DNA from: an uncultured Kordia sp.
GTDB taxonomy: Bacteria > Bacteroidota > Bacteroidia > Flavobacteriales > Flavobacteriaceae
Assembly: GCF_947496985.1 (NCBI RefSeq)
Contig: NZ_CANMEZ010000003.1
Span: 124,001-188,000 of the forward strand
Direction: 5' to 3'
Length of the DNA: 64,000 nt
Shown here: one piece after another, positions 16,506-24,773 of the stretch
How the letters are laid out: every line of letters begins with the position of its first letter
Position numbering within the stretch: the first letter of the stretch is position 1
The notes under the pieces: generated by a model
Databases searched by the model: none
The model's input: the letters and a program-made list of their open reading frames with translations, nothing else
Told to the model about the DNA's origin: nothing
Position numbers and translations under genes: made by a program

Positions 16506-17522
16506 ACCGTATTTTTTCAGGACTTCAAATATTATTCGAGCTTTATGCTTTAATGTGTATTTAACTCCACTTGGTTGTTCATCATCGTTTATTATTCTTT
16601 TAGCAATTTCTTCTTTAATTGACATTGATAACAGTCCTCGTCCTCCAAGTCGTTGATGAATAATATCAATTTCTTTGCTTAAGTTCAGAAGATAACGTTT
16701 TGATAATTCAGAATAAAAATACTCTTGAATTCCGTCAATTATTTTTGGTTCTACACTTCTAATAAATTCGCCACTAAAAGCAGAATTAATTTCGCAATTG
16801 CTGAATTCATCATCAATAGATTCAAATCCTGTTTGACTAATAGATTTTTCAATTGAAAAAGTTAAAATAAATTCATCAATAACAAAGAAATAAGGGTTTT
16901 GAATATCAGGATGACAAAAGAGAACAGTTGATTTACCGTCAGAATAATCTATTGACCTTAAAGCCTTGTATGTTATGTTTTCTAAAATTCCTCCTTTCTT
17001 TAAATCATCTAAATCGTAATTCTTGATTGATAGAAATTGGGACAAAATCATTTGTAATCTTTCCTCATCAGATATATTGAGTTTAAATCCACTTTTTTGT
17101 GCAATCGAAAGTCTCCAAACAATTGAAGTCCAAAATATAAATGCTAAAAATGAATCTTCTAAATTTTGATAATTATTATTCGGTTTACATTTGTGCTTGA
17201 TTGTTTCAGAGTATTGACTTTCAATTTCGCCAAGTCTTTTTTCACAATCACTACAAAATATGTTATCCTCAACTAAAGGAATTTTATTATTCGCAATTCT
17301 TTCTTCAGTAACTTCTTCTCCGTAAACTTTTTCTAAGGTTTCTGGTTTTGTTGCTCTACCAAAATATGATGAAGGATGAAATTCAGATAATAGGAATCCC
17401 ATTTCTTTGTCTCTTTTTGTTGAACCATCTTCATTGTCAATTCGCTTTAATAAAAAATGAGGAATTATGTGAGAACCTGTTTTATCAGCTGGATTTTTGT
17501 TGCAAATGAGGCAGTTTTTCAT
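16500..17522 (-). CDS. Zinc-binding HNH-like hypothetical protein in a cassette-like setting
   Basis: 340 residues. It opens with CLICNKNPADKTGSHIIPHFLL, where a CxxC pair and a histidine in SHIIPxxL resemble the start of zinc-containing HNH nucleases. A second pair, CSDCEK, lies near residue 92. The rest has no motif I recognise, so nuclease activity is only a suggestion. The gene is bounded upstream (minus strand) by GTTAGGT, 6 bases before its ATG, and downstream by the attC-like repeat that contains its stop codon. That is the tight fit expected of an integron gene cassette. Confidence 0.6.
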   Translation of the reverse strand: MKNCLICNKNPADKTGSHIIPHFLLKRIDNEDGSTKRDKEMGFLLSEFHPSSYFGRATKPETLEKVYGEEVTEERIANNKIPLVEDNIFCSDCEKRLGEIESQYSETIKHKCKPNNNYQNLEDSFLAFIFWTSIVWRLSIAQKSGFKLNISDEERLQMILSQFLSIKNYDLDDLKKGGILENITYKALRSIDYSDGKSTVLFCHPDIQNPYFFVIDEFILTFSIEKSISQTGFESIDDEFSNCEINSAFSGEFIRSVEPKIIDGIQEYFYSELSKRYLLNLSKEIDIIHQRLGGRGLLSMSIKEEIAKRIINDDEQPSGVKYTLKHKARIIFEVLKKYGG

Positions 17523-17540
17523 ATGTTACCTAACGTATGT

Positions 17541-17560
17541 ATAACAGGAATTCCTGTTAT
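17541..17560. repeat. Perfect 20-bp palindrome upstream of the HNH-like gene
   Basis: ATAACAGGAA at 17541-17550 is followed directly by its exact reverse complement. It lies 18 bases upstream of the HNH-like start and 65 bases after the integrase remnant. It could be an operator or part of a recombination site. No T run supports termination. Confidence 0.85.
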
Positions 17561-17624
17561 TTCTCTTATTACCAAACTATCTTTTTTTACTTCATTGATT
17601 CGGTTTTTTAAAGCTAACAGAATT

Positions 17625-17816
17625 CTAACTAAAATAAAAATCATCTAGTGGATTTTTAATGTTTTCAATACTATTATACTTAATATGAGTGTAAATTTCA
17701 GTGGTTTTCGAATTTTGGTGTCCCAATATATATTGAATGTATCGTAAACTTATACTTTTCTCTAATAAATGCGCTGTAAAACTGTGTCGTAGTATATGTG
17801 ATATATTACTGTGCAT
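17625..17816 (-). pseudogene. C-terminal remnant of a tyrosine recombinase
   Basis: 63 residues carry the end of a tyrosine recombinase: HILRHSFTAHLLE (the H-x-x-R box), RYIQYILGHQNSKTTEIYTHI (second His and catalytic Tyr) and a tail ending NPLDDF. The N-terminal two thirds of the protein, including the first catalytic Arg, are missing, so this is inactive debris. The length and tail resemble the IntI/XerD-like recombinases of Bacteroidota. It directly precedes the attC-like cassette in the same orientation, which would fit a degraded integron platform. Confidence 0.75.
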
Positions 17817-18183
17817 GTTTATAAATTGCTAACAAATAATGTTTTATGGGAAAAGGAATGTAGTACCGTTTTTTAGTTTGCGTCACTAAGTATAGTATAA
17901 ATACTTCCTTCGATTATATACAGTCGTTCTTATAATTCAGTAATAGAAGGTTGTTCTTCAAAATTATTTAGTATTATATTTTCTATAAAATTGTATAAAT
18001 ACGGAAAGCCGTAATAATTCTTGAATATATAATTTTAGTTTTATTCAGTTTTTAAGTGATTCAAAATATCATAAAATAATTGTTTATCCACAATTTTAAG
18101 GAGTATACATACACCAAATATTTACGATTGATTGTTCTTCGTAATAGATAGACATTTGTAACTCAACATAAAATATTGAAATT
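17817..18183. other. AT-rich gene-free stretch with a TACGG-type palindrome
   Basis: No coding character. The only marked element is the palindrome at 18000-18013, listed separately; the rest is probably the promoter region of the acidic peptide gene. Confidence 0.5.
18000..18013 (+). promoter_or_regulatory. Palindrome TACGGAAAGCCGTA, candidate regulator site
   Basis: The arms TACGG and CCGTA flank a 4-base centre. The site ends 171 bases before the ATG of the acidic peptide gene. Near-identical sites at 25365-25378 and 34290-34303 (minus strand) also end 161-164 bases before a start codon, which argues for a shared regulator. Confidence 0.45.
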
Positions 18184-18348
18184 ATGAAAGTAAAAACTAC
18201 AAATGAATTTGATTTTGAAAACGAACTTGTAAGCATGTACTGTTTAACTGACGACCCAGGCGAAACATCAAAGCCAGATGAAGGAGACGGATCAGTTGAA
18301 ACGGGTGAAGAAGAAGAAGAAGAAGGAGAAATTAAACCGTATGATTAA
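18184..18348 (+). CDS. Small acidic peptide of unknown function
   Basis: 54 codons from ATG to TAA: MKVKTTNEFDFENELVSMY, then a short segment with the only cysteine (YCLTDDPGE), then a very acidic tail with six consecutive Glu before GEIKPYD. It has its own terminator (18373-18416) and a palindromic upstream site, which supports it as a real gene. It may be a peptide precursor or a small regulator of the adjacent two-component system. No family is recognised. Confidence 0.55.
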   Translation: MKVKTTNEFDFENELVSMYCLTDDPGETSKPDEGDGSVETGEEEEEEGEIKPYD

Positions 18349-18372
18349 TTTGTAAGAAAATTTCACAAAAAG

Positions 18373-18416
18373 AAAGGCTTTGCATATCTTTATTAAGAAA
18401 AGTAAAAGCCTTTTTT
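18373..18416 (+). terminator. Terminator after the acidic peptide gene
   Basis: AAAGGCTTT (18373-18381) pairs perfectly with AAAGCCTTT (18405-18413) and runs into TTTTTT. The loop is long (23 bases). Confidence 0.7.
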
Positions 18417-18475
18417 AGATTGCATTGAATCCCCAATTTATTACAGAATGAAATTAATAGCATGAAAACAAATAG

Positions 18476-20608
18476 ATGAAAAATTACACTTTATATCTTT
18501 TTAGTGTGTTATGGCTCCTTGGAATATCATATTCTTTTGCTCAAAAAAATAAGAAACTTGACAGTTTACTAAATATTATAACGAAGCAAAATGGAATTGA
18601 AAAAATTGATGCACTCAATGAGTTAGCATGGGAATTAAAAGATTCTACAGGGATAAATTATGCTTTAGAAGCAATCAAACTAAGTGAACAACAAAATTAT
18701 TACAAAGGAACTTCAGATGCATACAATCGTTTAGGACGTATAGTAAAAAAACAAGGAGATTTAGAAGCTTCCAAAGTTTATTATTCAAAGGCATTAACGC
18801 TAGATGTTCATAATAATAATATGTATAATATAGCTAGAGCAAAAAATGAATTAGCAATAATTTATAAACGGGAAAGAAAATATGTAAAAGCGTTAGATTA
18901 TTTCTTATTTAGTTTAGATGTTTTTGTGAATAATAAAGAATATGAACAAGCGGCTATAGTTTCTGGAAATATAGGAAGAGTATATAAAAAGCAAGAGATT
19001 TACGAAAAATCACGTGTCTATTATGAAAAGCAATTAAAGTATAGTGTCATAGCTGATAAATCGAATTTGATAGCTAAATCATATCGGAATTTAGGAGATA
19101 TTTATAAAGATCTTAGAAACTATGAAAGTGCACAGGAAAACTATCGAAAAGCAGAAAAAATATATACTGAAAAGAAAAAAAATAAAGAGATAGCTAATAT
19201 TTTAGTAGACATTGCAAACACTTATGATTATTTAAATGAAGATATCAAATCAAAAGAAACTTTTCATAAAGCTTTAAGTTTTTTTCAAAAATACCCAAAA
19301 CTAGGAGATAAAGGTGCTTTTCATTTTAACTTTGGAACGTTATATAGTAAACTAGGACAAAAAGATTCTGCTAGCTATCATTATAAAAAAGCGGAAGCAT
19401 TTTTTTTAGAAAAAAATGATAAGGAAAAGTTATTAGTATATTATAATAATATTGGGAATGTATATACTGATTATAAAGAATATGAAAAAGCATTATCATA
19501 TTTTAATCAGAGTTTGATATTGCAGAATCGTGTGAAAGATTCTTCGATGTTAGCAAAAACTTACGAATCAATGTCCAATGTTTTTGAGGAGTTGAAAAAT
19601 CATCATAAAGCATTAAAATACAAGGATTCAGCTTACACAGTACGAAGTGATGAATTTAAAAAAATAAAACAATCAGATCAGTCACAAATCGCTTCTATAA
19701 ATAATGAGAAAAAGTTAATCACTATAAAAAGTGAAAAGGCAATAATAAAGAATCGAGAAGAAAAGTTAAAGCTGTATACAATAGGCTTATTAGTAGCATT
19801 ATTTCTTTTAACAGCATTATTTTTTTTCATCACGAAAGCGAGAAAACAAAGACAAAAACGTGTATTGGCAGAAGCAGATTTGGAACAACAGAAACTTATT
19901 GTAACTCATGAAAAAGAGAGACAAGAACAACAAATACAGGAGTTAATAAAAATACAAGAAATGAACGCTATCAACGCTATGATTAGCGGACAAGAAGAAG
20001 AACGAAAACGAATTGCACAAGATTTGCATGATAATTTGGGAAGTAAATTATCATTAGTGAAAATTCATTATCAATCAGTAGAAGACAATTTAGAAAGCAT
20101 AGATGATGAAGCAAAAACACAGTATGAAAAAGCCAATCAATTATTAGATGAAGCTTGTAAATCAGTTAGAGAGATTTCTCATAATATGATATCTGGAACA
20201 TTGTCAAAATTTGGATTAATTCCAGCATTAAAAGAACTCAAGCAAACTTTAGAGAATGTATATTCTAAACAAAATCAAAATAAAATATACATAGAACTTT
20301 CCTATCATAAGTTAGATAATAGACTTGTAAATACTATGGAAATACAAATTTACCGTATCATACAAGAACTTTTAAATAATATCATAAAACATGCACAAGC
20401 TTCGCGGGTAGATATTCAAATATTAAAATTAGAGCAAGGTGTCAACATTATTGTAGAGGATGATGGAATCGGTTTTGAGGTAGACAAATTGCATGAAGGC
20501 ATAGGACTTAAAACCATACAATCAAGAGTGATAAATATGAAAGGAAGTTGCCTTATAGATTCAGGAAAAGGAAATGGCACAACAGTTACAATTGATATAC
20601 CTACTTAA
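18476..20608 (+). CDS. TPR-containing sensor histidine kinase (HisKA_3 type)
   Basis: 710 residues. A signal peptide leads a periplasmic region of tetratricopeptide repeats (about 60-395). A transmembrane helix lies at about 433-453 and a coiled coil after it. The dimerisation/phosphoacceptor segment EEERKRIAQDLHDNLGSKLS has His518, and the ATPase domain has RIIQELLNNIIKHA, DDGIGF and KGNGTTVTI. This is the NarX/LuxR-partner class of kinase. The cognate response regulator follows 12 bases later. The ligand sensed by the TPR domain is unknown. Confidence 0.92.
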   Translation: MKNYTLYLFSVLWLLGISYSFAQKNKKLDSLLNIITKQNGIEKIDALNELAWELKDSTGINYALEAIKLSEQQNYYKGTSDAYNRLGRIVKKQGDLEASKVYYSKALTLDVHNNNMYNIARAKNELAIIYKRERKYVKALDYFLFSLDVFVNNKEYEQAAIVSGNIGRVYKKQEIYEKSRVYYEKQLKYSVIADKSNLIAKSYRNLGDIYKDLRNYESAQENYRKAEKIYTEKKKNKEIANILVDIANTYDYLNEDIKSKETFHKALSFFQKYPKLGDKGAFHFNFGTLYSKLGQKDSASYHYKKAEAFFLEKNDKEKLLVYYNNIGNVYTDYKEYEKALSYFNQSLILQNRVKDSSMLAKTYESMSNVFEELKNHHKALKYKDSAYTVRSDEFKKIKQSDQSQIASINNEKKLITIKSEKAIIKNREEKLKLYTIGLLVALFLLTALFFFITKARKQRQKRVLAEADLEQQKLIVTHEKERQEQQIQELIKIQEMNAINAMISGQEEERKRIAQDLHDNLGSKLSLVKIHYQSVEDNLESIDDEAKTQYEKANQLLDEACKSVREISHNMISGTLSKFGLIPALKELKQTLENVYSKQNQNKIYIELSYHKLDNRLVNTMEIQIYRIIQELLNNIIKHAQASRVDIQILKLEQGVNIIVEDDGIGFEVDKLHEGIGLKTIQSRVINMKGSCLIDSGKGNGTTVTIDIPT

Positions 20609-20620
20609 ACAATACATAAG

Positions 20621-21265
20621 ATGAAAGAAAAAACACAAATACGTATCATAATAGCCGATGATCATAAAATGTTCATCGAAGGTTTACAATCTTTATTAAA
20701 AAAACATACACATATAAAAATCATTGGAGAAGCATCTAATGGAGAGGAAGCATTACAATTACTTAAAGCGCATGAAAATGAGGTAGACATTGCTGTATTA
20801 GATATTGATATGCCTCTGAAAAATGGTTTTGAAGTATTAAAAGAAATGCAAAATCTAGCAACTAGAGCTAAAACCTTAATCTTAACAATGCACGATGAAG
20901 GAACTATTATTAAGGAATTAATGGACGCTGGAGCAAATGGTTATATTTTGAAAAATAGAGGTAAAGAAGAATTTGTAGAAGCGTTAGAAACTATAATGTC
21001 TGGTAATGAATATCTTAAAGGTGATGTACTGGGGAATTATATTACAGCAAACAAAATGCCTGAACCGAAAACGGTACATCTTACCAGGCGAGAATTACAA
21101 GTACTAAAATTATTATCGGAAGACCATACTTCGGGAGAAATCGCTCAAAAACTAAATATCGCTGTCAGCACAGTAGATACTTATCGTAGAAATCTTATAG
21201 AGAAAACGGGTGTCAGAAGTTCATTAGGCTTGATAAAATATGCTTTTGACAATAATATTTTATAG
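20621..21265 (+). CDS. NarL/LuxR family response regulator
   Basis: 214 residues. The receiver domain has the acidic pocket IIIADDH, phosphoacceptor Asp61 in VLDIDMPLKNG and the conserved Lys in GYILKNRG. The C-terminal LuxR-type helix-turn-helix is LTRRELQVLKLLSEDHTSGEIA...STVDTYRRNLIEKTG. It is co-transcribed with the TPR kinase. NarL-type regulators often bind inverted repeats. The TACGG-type palindromes at 18000, 25365 and 34290 are possible targets, which is inference. Confidence 0.93.
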   Translation: MKEKTQIRIIIADDHKMFIEGLQSLLKKHTHIKIIGEASNGEEALQLLKAHENEVDIAVLDIDMPLKNGFEVLKEMQNLATRAKTLILTMHDEGTIIKELMDAGANGYILKNRGKEEFVEALETIMSGNEYLKGDVLGNYITANKMPEPKTVHLTRRELQVLKLLSEDHTSGEIAQKLNIAVSTVDTYRRNLIEKTGVRSSLGLIKYAFDNNIL

Positions 21266-21301
21266 TATTATTAAAAATAAATAACAAAAAACTAAATTAT
21301 A

Positions 21302-21329
21302 AAAACTCCTCAGATTTGAGGAGTTTTTT
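21302..21329 (+). terminator. Intrinsic terminator of the two-component operon
   Basis: AAAACTCCTCA (21302-21312) pairs with TGAGGAGTTTT (21317-21327) around a 4-base loop, with the T run 21324-21329. It separates the regulator genes from the caspase operon. Confidence 0.9.
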
Positions 21330-21406
21330 GTATCCACAATATTAGGCTGTTTTGGTGTAGCTCTTTCTTGCAACTTTGTCATCATAACTAATCAAACCAG
21401 CTAAAA

Positions 21407-22342
21407 ATGAGAAGAGCATTACTCATAGGAATTAATGACTATCCTAAAAATCCTTTAACAGGTTGCGAAAATGATGCATTACGTATGCAATCAGTATTGA
21501 AAACTCATGAAAATGGAGATGCTAACTTTGATTGTAAGATATTATTATCTAGCAAAAGGAGTGTCACACGTTCAGAAATACGAAAAAATATAAAAAAGCT
21601 ATTCAATCATGAAAAAGGAACTGCGCTATTATATTTTTCAGGACATGGAGCAACAACAGTTGCAGGAACATATTTAGTTTCACAAGACGCAAAACCAGAA
21701 GATGTAGGCGTTAGTTTATTAGAAATTGTAGCTATAGCAAATAACTCCAAAGCAGATGAAGTTATTATAATTTTAGATTGCTGTTATGCTGGTGATGCAG
21801 GAAATAGTATTGACTTAAACGAGCGTAAAGTAATCCTTAGAGAAGGAGTTTCTATTTTGGCAGCTGCTTCCGCAGATCAATATTCGTATGAAAAAAATGG
21901 AGGAGGAATTTTCACCAATATTATTTATGATGCACTAAAAGGCAGTGCTGCAGATGTTAGAGGAAAAATAACATTATCAGGTATTTACTATACTGCGGAT
22001 GTGTTTTTAAATGCTTGGAATCAGCGTCCAGTATTTAAATCGCATGTATCACATATGATTTCTCTGCGAAACTGTACACCTAAGATTTCTTTAAAAATAC
22101 TTCGAAAACTTCCTACTTATTTTGATGGAGAAACAACAGGAATTACACTATCTCCAAATTATGTCAATACAAAAACTCCGCTTGCAGTTATGATGAAACA
22201 TTTACAAAAATATCAAGCGAATGGCTTATTAGAACCCATAGAAGCGAGTACACTACATGAAGCTGCATTAAATAATAAGAGTTGTTGTTTAACGGCTTTA
22301 GGTAACTATTACAAATCATTAGCAATACAAAACAGGTTGTAA
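21407..22342 (+). CDS. Caspase-like (C14, metacaspase-type) protease with C-terminal effector-associated region
   Basis: 311 residues. The start RRALLIGINDYPKNPLTGCENDA is the usual opening of bacterial caspase-like domains. The catalytic dyad is intact: His80 in YFSGHGATT and Cys126 in ILDCCYAGDAG. The final ~50 residues (LQKYQANGLLEP to SCCLTALGNYYKSLA) match a short C-terminal module seen in many bacterial caspases, where it probably mediates partner binding. It is the first gene of a tight operon with a 118-residue protein and a TIR protein, a set that suggests a regulated cell-death or antiphage role. That role is inferred from context. Confidence 0.88.
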   Translation: MRRALLIGINDYPKNPLTGCENDALRMQSVLKTHENGDANFDCKILLSSKRSVTRSEIRKNIKKLFNHEKGTALLYFSGHGATTVAGTYLVSQDAKPEDVGVSLLEIVAIANNSKADEVIIILDCCYAGDAGNSIDLNERKVILREGVSILAAASADQYSYEKNGGGIFTNIIYDALKGSAADVRGKITLSGIYYTADVFLNAWNQRPVFKSHVSHMISLRNCTPKISLKILRKLPTYFDGETTGITLSPNYVNTKTPLAVMMKHLQKYQANGLLEPIEASTLHEAALNNKSCCLTALGNYYKSLAIQNRL

Positions 22343-22343
22343 G

Positions 22344-22700
22344 ATGAAGGACATAGTTATAAAATATACAGTTGGTTTAGGAATGCCAAAGCTATTATTC
22401 TTAATAGCTAAAGCAACTAGCGAATACTCTGGAGCAGCAGCAATAACATCGAGGTTGAAAGATTTCTCTTTGCGAATAGGTATGGAAGAAGGTATTGGAG
22501 TTTTCGTATTGATTGGCATCTTAAGTTATGAACTGTCATCATATTCAATATTAACATACTATCAGGATAAAATAGAGCGTGATCGGTCTAAATTACAATT
22601 AAAAAATCCAGATGTCGTCTTGAGACGAATTGATACATATTCAATATCTAGTGCTTTACGTAGAAAACTAAAAACGAAGTATTTATTGTACGAATTTTAA
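22344..22700 (+). CDS. Small helical/hydrophobic protein of the caspase-TIR operon
   Basis: 118 residues, starting one base after the caspase stop codon. The middle (SGAAAITSRLKDFSLRIG, then EEGIGVFVLIGILSYELSS) contains alanine/glycine-rich and hydrophobic helices that could insert into a membrane. The C-terminal third is basic and charged (KIERDRSKLQLKN to LRRKLKTKYLLYEF). No known family is recognised. Its place between protease and TIR effector suggests a proteolytic substrate, pore-forming partner or regulator. Cleavage by the neighbouring caspase would be the first thing to test. Confidence 0.6.
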   Translation: MKDIVIKYTVGLGMPKLLFLIAKATSEYSGAAAITSRLKDFSLRIGMEEGIGVFVLIGILSYELSSYSILTYYQDKIERDRSKLQLKNPDVVLRRIDTYSISSALRRKLKTKYLLYEF

Positions 22701-22711
22701 ATCCACTACTA

Positions 22712-23461
22712 ATGATACCATCAGAAAAATATAGAATCGTTCAGGATATTTATTTTACAATGCAGTCAACTTACAACACTGAAGAAATTTTAAATATTCT
22801 CAGAGATTATAAAATAGAAAGTAATTTAGAAAGAAGATATTCACAAGAATCTGTAAAAGGACTTATAACACAAGCGAGCGATGAAACTATACTTGAAATT
22901 GCTAATGATTTAAAGCTTGTGTCTTTTTCTTCGAAGTCAGGAGGAAAGAAACCACAACCTTCCAATAAACAAAAAGTTAAAAAGATTTTCATTAGTCATG
23001 ATGATAAAGATAAACAAGTAGTAGAAAGTTTTATACAGCTATTACAGGGTATCGGAATCAATCCAGAAAATATCTTTTGCTCTTCTCTTGAAGGTTATGG
23101 AACGCCCTTAGGAAACAATACAGACGAAGACATAAAAACACGCCTTACTGATGATGTGTTAGTGCTATTTATGATTTCAAATCATTTTTATAATTCAAAT
23201 GAATGTATGATTCAAATGGGCGCTGCTTGGGCATTGACAAAGGATCAAATTTCTGTAGCTATTCCACCTTTTAAATTGGAAGAAATGAAAGGTGTTTTTC
23301 AAAAATTTCAAGCAATACGTATTGATCAAGAAAAACAACTGGATTTACTCAAAGAGACTTTAGAACACAAATTTGGATTAAAAACACAAAAACATTTGCA
23401 TTGGGAGCCTAAGCGAAATATGATTTTACGAGACATAAAAGGGCAGCTCTCGATATACTAA
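22712..23461 (+). CDS. TIR-domain protein with N-terminal effector-associated domain
   Basis: 249 residues. Residues 1-70 are helical and look like a death-fold-style effector-associated domain. After a short linker a TIR domain runs from about 90 to 230, opening with KKIFISHDDKDKQVVESF and continuing through SLEGYGTPLG and VLVLFMISNHFYNSNECMIQMGAAW. The position where TIR NADases usually carry the catalytic Glu (pattern C-x-x-E-x-G) is Gln here (C-M-I-Q-M-G), so NAD cleavage may be lost or depend on another residue. It follows the 118-residue gene by 11 bases. Confidence 0.82.
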   Translation: MIPSEKYRIVQDIYFTMQSTYNTEEILNILRDYKIESNLERRYSQESVKGLITQASDETILEIANDLKLVSFSSKSGGKKPQPSNKQKVKKIFISHDDKDKQVVESFIQLLQGIGINPENIFCSSLEGYGTPLGNNTDEDIKTRLTDDVLVLFMISNHFYNSNECMIQMGAAWALTKDQISVAIPPFKLEEMKGVFQKFQAIRIDQEKQLDLLKETLEHKFGLKTQKHLHWEPKRNMILRDIKGQLSIY

Positions 23462-23491
23462 AAAGAAGTATTAACTAATAAAAAAGCAAAT

Positions 23492-23719
23492 ATGAAAATA
23501 GATTTACTAGTAAAGTTTAGTGTAATTAATGAATTACACGGAGATACCAAAATAGAAAAAATAGCAGATATACTTCTTGATGAAGAGAAAGTTGAACTTG
23601 CTTATACTCATGCAAGAGATAGAGTTTGGTTTACCAATAAAAGATTAATCACATCGGACTTTACTTTATCTTCCTCAACAACCACATTCATTAAAGACAA
23701 ACTTTGTCCTATAAATTGA
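23492..23719 (+). pseudogene. Truncated short PH-domain protein
   Basis: 75 residues. The segment VELAYTHARDRVWFTNKRLI is the first half of short bacterial PH-domain proteins of about 125 residues. After ITSD the sequence no longer follows the family and ends early. It begins 30 bases after the TIR gene in the same direction, so it may once have belonged to the same operon. I treat it as a broken gene, though a short expressed form cannot be excluded. Confidence 0.5.
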
Positions 23720-24160
23720 TTAACTGCTTTTTTTGCCATTTTTTAAAAGTAAAAAGTAGTTTTATTTCGAAAATGTTGTAATTACTAAAATTGATTCTTT
23801 CTTGAACAAACAAATATTCAGAAACCCCCATTTTTTTATAGAAAAGGTACATTTTTTTGTGAGAACAGAAGTTGTACAAAATTGGGGTCAGGCTATTTTC
23901 AATTAAGACTTCAAAAAAATGTTCTCCAGTTATTCCATAAACTAAGTCCCAAGTTTCGAAATCCCAAGATAATCAAATAGATGGATGTGTAAGAGTTCGT
24001 GAGTGAAAGAATGGAATTCTAATTCTTCCGTAGGTATTATAATCGTGGCTATTCCATTTTCAGCTTTTCCCATTCAAGAATATCCTGTTGGGTCAAAAAT
24101 CAATTGAAAAGAGTATTCATTTTTTAGTTCATTCCAAATATCTTGGTTTTGTTTTCAAAC
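23715..24160 (-). pseudogene. Decayed metallopeptidase-like gene (HELLH motif)
   Basis: Minus-strand translation gives consecutive fragments in shifting frames: IWNELKNEYSFQLIFDPTG, then IIIPTEELEFHSFTHELLHI with an HExxH zinc motif, then DLVYGITGEHFFEVLIENS. They are broken by two or more stops or frameshifts. The pieces together look like one zinc-dependent protein that is no longer expressed intact. It sits between the PH-domain remnant and an integrase remnant. Confidence 0.6.
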
Positions 24161-24709
24161 CGTTTAAAAAGGAAGTAATATGATTTCTTTTTAGTTCACT
24201 AATATCTATATACAATAAATCATTATTAGTTAGCCATTCCATAAATCTATTGTAGTGTCCTTTCATTGAACCTGCTGATTTTTTGTCCAGTCTGATTCTC
24301 TTTGGCTTAAAGCAAAAGCAAGTGCTTTTTTTATGGTGTAACCAGTATTGGTACTTACCACTTCCGCAACTTTTTCGGTTGTATCGTTTGAACTTCGAAG
24401 ATTATCTAGACGTTTTTGAGTTTGTTCATTGGTTTCATAAGGAGAAAAACCATCTTTTAATAATTTAAGTAAGGCTCTACGATATGTATTTAAAACTTCC
24501 ATGCGTTCAGCGCGTGTTTTAAACCTATTTGCACCTTTGAAGATTGGTTTTTGCTTTTTCATCTTACCATCTTCGGGGTTTCTATAGTAGAAATATACGT
24601 ACCAACGTTTGGAAATATCGCCTTTAGCATCATATATTTTAGGCTCTGAATACATCTTTTTTGCCATAGAAATATACTCGTTTGTTAAAATCTGCTCGAA
24701 TGTAGTCAT
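24140..24709 (-). pseudogene. Frameshifted N-terminal remnant of a tRNA-targeting tyrosine integrase
   Basis: From ATG at 24709 (MTTFEQIL) the protein resembles the N-terminal part of Bacteroidota phage-type integrases (ISKRWYVYFYYRNPEDGKMK). The frame breaks in an A6 tract (plus-strand T run 24279-24284). The next frame continues with the core-binding helices (MKGHYNRFMEWLTNNDLLYI ... ELKRNHITSFLNGL), and the catalytic domain is missing. It lies immediately past the tRNA fragment and its terminator, where a previous element at the same tRNA would have placed its integrase. Confidence 0.75.
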
Positions 24710-24741
24710 AAAAAAACGGTTTTCCAAAAGTGGAAAACCGT
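24710..24741 (-). terminator. Terminator downstream of the tRNA fragment
   Basis: ACGGTTTTCCA (24716-24726) and TGGAAAACCGT (24731-24741) form a perfect 11-bp stem with a 4-base loop. On the minus strand it is followed by seven T. The integrase remnant's start codon comes directly after. It was probably the terminator of the tRNA transcript before the present island split it off. Confidence 0.88.
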
Positions 24742-24773
24742 GTAAACATTGACATAAAGCCTATTTTATCTTT

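Noticed and set aside
24710-24741. ACGGTTTTCCA/TGGAAAACCGT hairpin as a fourth copy of the TACGG-type regulator site
   Set aside because: The centre and spacing differ, and the stem followed by seven T on the minus strand is a plain terminator.
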